The position numbers were made by a program, and so were the translations under genes. Below, piece by piece: positions 63,480-64,000 of a DNA stretch of 64,000 nucleotides. The notes under the pieces were generated by a model that was not told where the DNA came from, made no database searches, and saw only the letters and a program-made list of their open reading frames with translations. Within the stretch, counting starts at the first letter, position 1. Each line of letters begins with the position of its first letter. The stretch is from Mycoplasma sp. 1578d (GTDB lineage Bacteria > Bacillota_I > Bacilli_A > Mycoplasmatales > Metamycoplasmataceae), in NCBI RefSeq assembly GCF_024582695.1, contig NZ_CP102081.1, positions 124,001 through 188,000 on the forward strand. The letters are read 5' to 3'.

Positions 63480-64000
63480 ATTCAAAGTCAAAGAAAACAA
63501 AAAAGACCTACCGCTGAACACTACGTGGATCGTGCCATTCCATTTAAACAAGTATTTTTAATTGGCTCAAATGGAGAACAATTAGGTGTTCATTATACAG
63601 TAGACGCTATTGAAAAAGCGAAAGACGAACGTAAAAACTTAGTTTTAATTGCGACCGAGCCAAAGCCTATTGCTAGAATTTTAGACTATGGAAAATTCAA
63701 ATACGACCGTAAGAAGAAGCAAAAAGAAGTCAAAGAAAAGCAAACCAATGTTCAAAATCGCGAAGTTCGTCTCACTCCTTTTATTGGTGATAACGATTTA
63801 ATGGTTAAGAGCCGAAAAGCTCGTGAATTCCTGCTTAAAGGGGATCGTATTAAAGTATCACTCAAACTAAGAGGACGTGAAATCGGAAGAAAAGATTTAG
63901 GATTTGCAACTTTAGATAAGTTTTTTAAAACCCTTGAAGATATTGCTGAAATCACTAAAGAAGCTAAATTAGTTAACGATCGTTTCTTAGACATGAATCT
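63480..64000 (+). CDS. infC: Translation initiation factor IF-3 (3' end outside window), ATT start
   Basis: The first 173 residues are visible. RPTAEHYVDRAIPFKQVFLIGSNGEQLGV is the IF-3 N-terminal domain and KPIARILDYGKFKYDRKKKQKE the linker start; LRGREIGRKDLG is the C-domain RNA contact. No ATG fits: AAGGAG is 5 bases before ATT 63480. Non-AUG starts in infC are known and allow IF-3 to discriminate against its own message. Confidence 0.95.
   Translation, partial: MQSQRKQKRPTAEHYVDRAIPFKQVFLIGSNGEQLGVHYTVDAIEKAKDERKNLVLIATEPKPIARILDYGKFKYDRKKKQKEVKEKQTNVQNREVRLTPFIGDNDLMVKSRKAREFLLKGDRIKVSLKLRGREIGRKDLGFATLDKFFKTLEDIAEITKEAKLVNDRFLDMN

Overview
The window is a low-GC mycoplasma chromosome segment. 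Most genes stay open only if TGA is read as tryptophan (genetic code 4), for example RpsN ending in a TGA-encoded Trp just before TAA, and TGA codons inside GltX, TyrS, PtsI, DeoB and PyrG. Cys-anchored lipoproteins, a minimal amidotransferase pathway and dense overlapping genes also fit Mollicutes. The gene set suggests the hominis-group mycoplasmas (Mycoplasmopsis), but I cannot name a species from sequence alone.

Layout. 1-5871: four tandem, related surface lipoprotein genes with variable low-complexity N-termini, duplicated promoters, a 15-unit KPTE minisatellite, an (AT)13 tract abutting a -10 box, and one copy whose start is out of frame by one base. This looks like a contingency (antigen-variation) locus. 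5929-14781 (minus): acpS-plsC-scpA-scpB-rluA-gatC-gatA-gatB-yihY in overlapping order, then tig. 14850-16653 (minus): gltX and a DUF1934-like gene. 16839-20364: a YitT-like membrane protein, a lipoprotein and five tRNA genes (Asn, Glu, Val, Thr, Leu, minus strand). 20607-27280: ptsI, whiA, a small membrane protein, rpmB, then an RNase J-like protein without catalytic metal ligands, a membrane protein and a thioredoxin. 27504-36731: the S10-spc ribosomal protein operon, rpsJ to rplO, with structured leaders; it ends at rplO without secY. 36832-43597: a membrane protein, an RluD-type pseudouridine synthase and a 1577-aa DUF4011-type SF1 helicase with a C-terminal Vsr-like nuclease. 43764-51009: tandem DHH/NrnA phosphoesterases, tdk, era-cdd-ybeY, a C39-peptidase ABC exporter with a small partner, and rpiB. 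51106-64000: a small lipoprotein, deoB, degV, a YtpR-like gene with tyrS, a His-rich lipoprotein preceded by a palindrome, pyrG, tuf with a structured leader, ffh, a very small basic gene, an anchored protein, and infC (ATT start) behind an attenuator-like leader.

Themes. Many genes have a TATAAT box only 6-9 bases before an ATG that lacks a Shine-Dalgarno, so leaderless transcripts look common; the variable lipoproteins use this layout. Translation genes dominate, and several have long structured 5' regions. The best candidates for new biology are the switchable lipoprotein cluster, the helicase-nuclease, the C39 exporter, the His-rich lipoprotein with its candidate operator, and the interleaved (pseudoknot-capable) helices between rplW and rplB.
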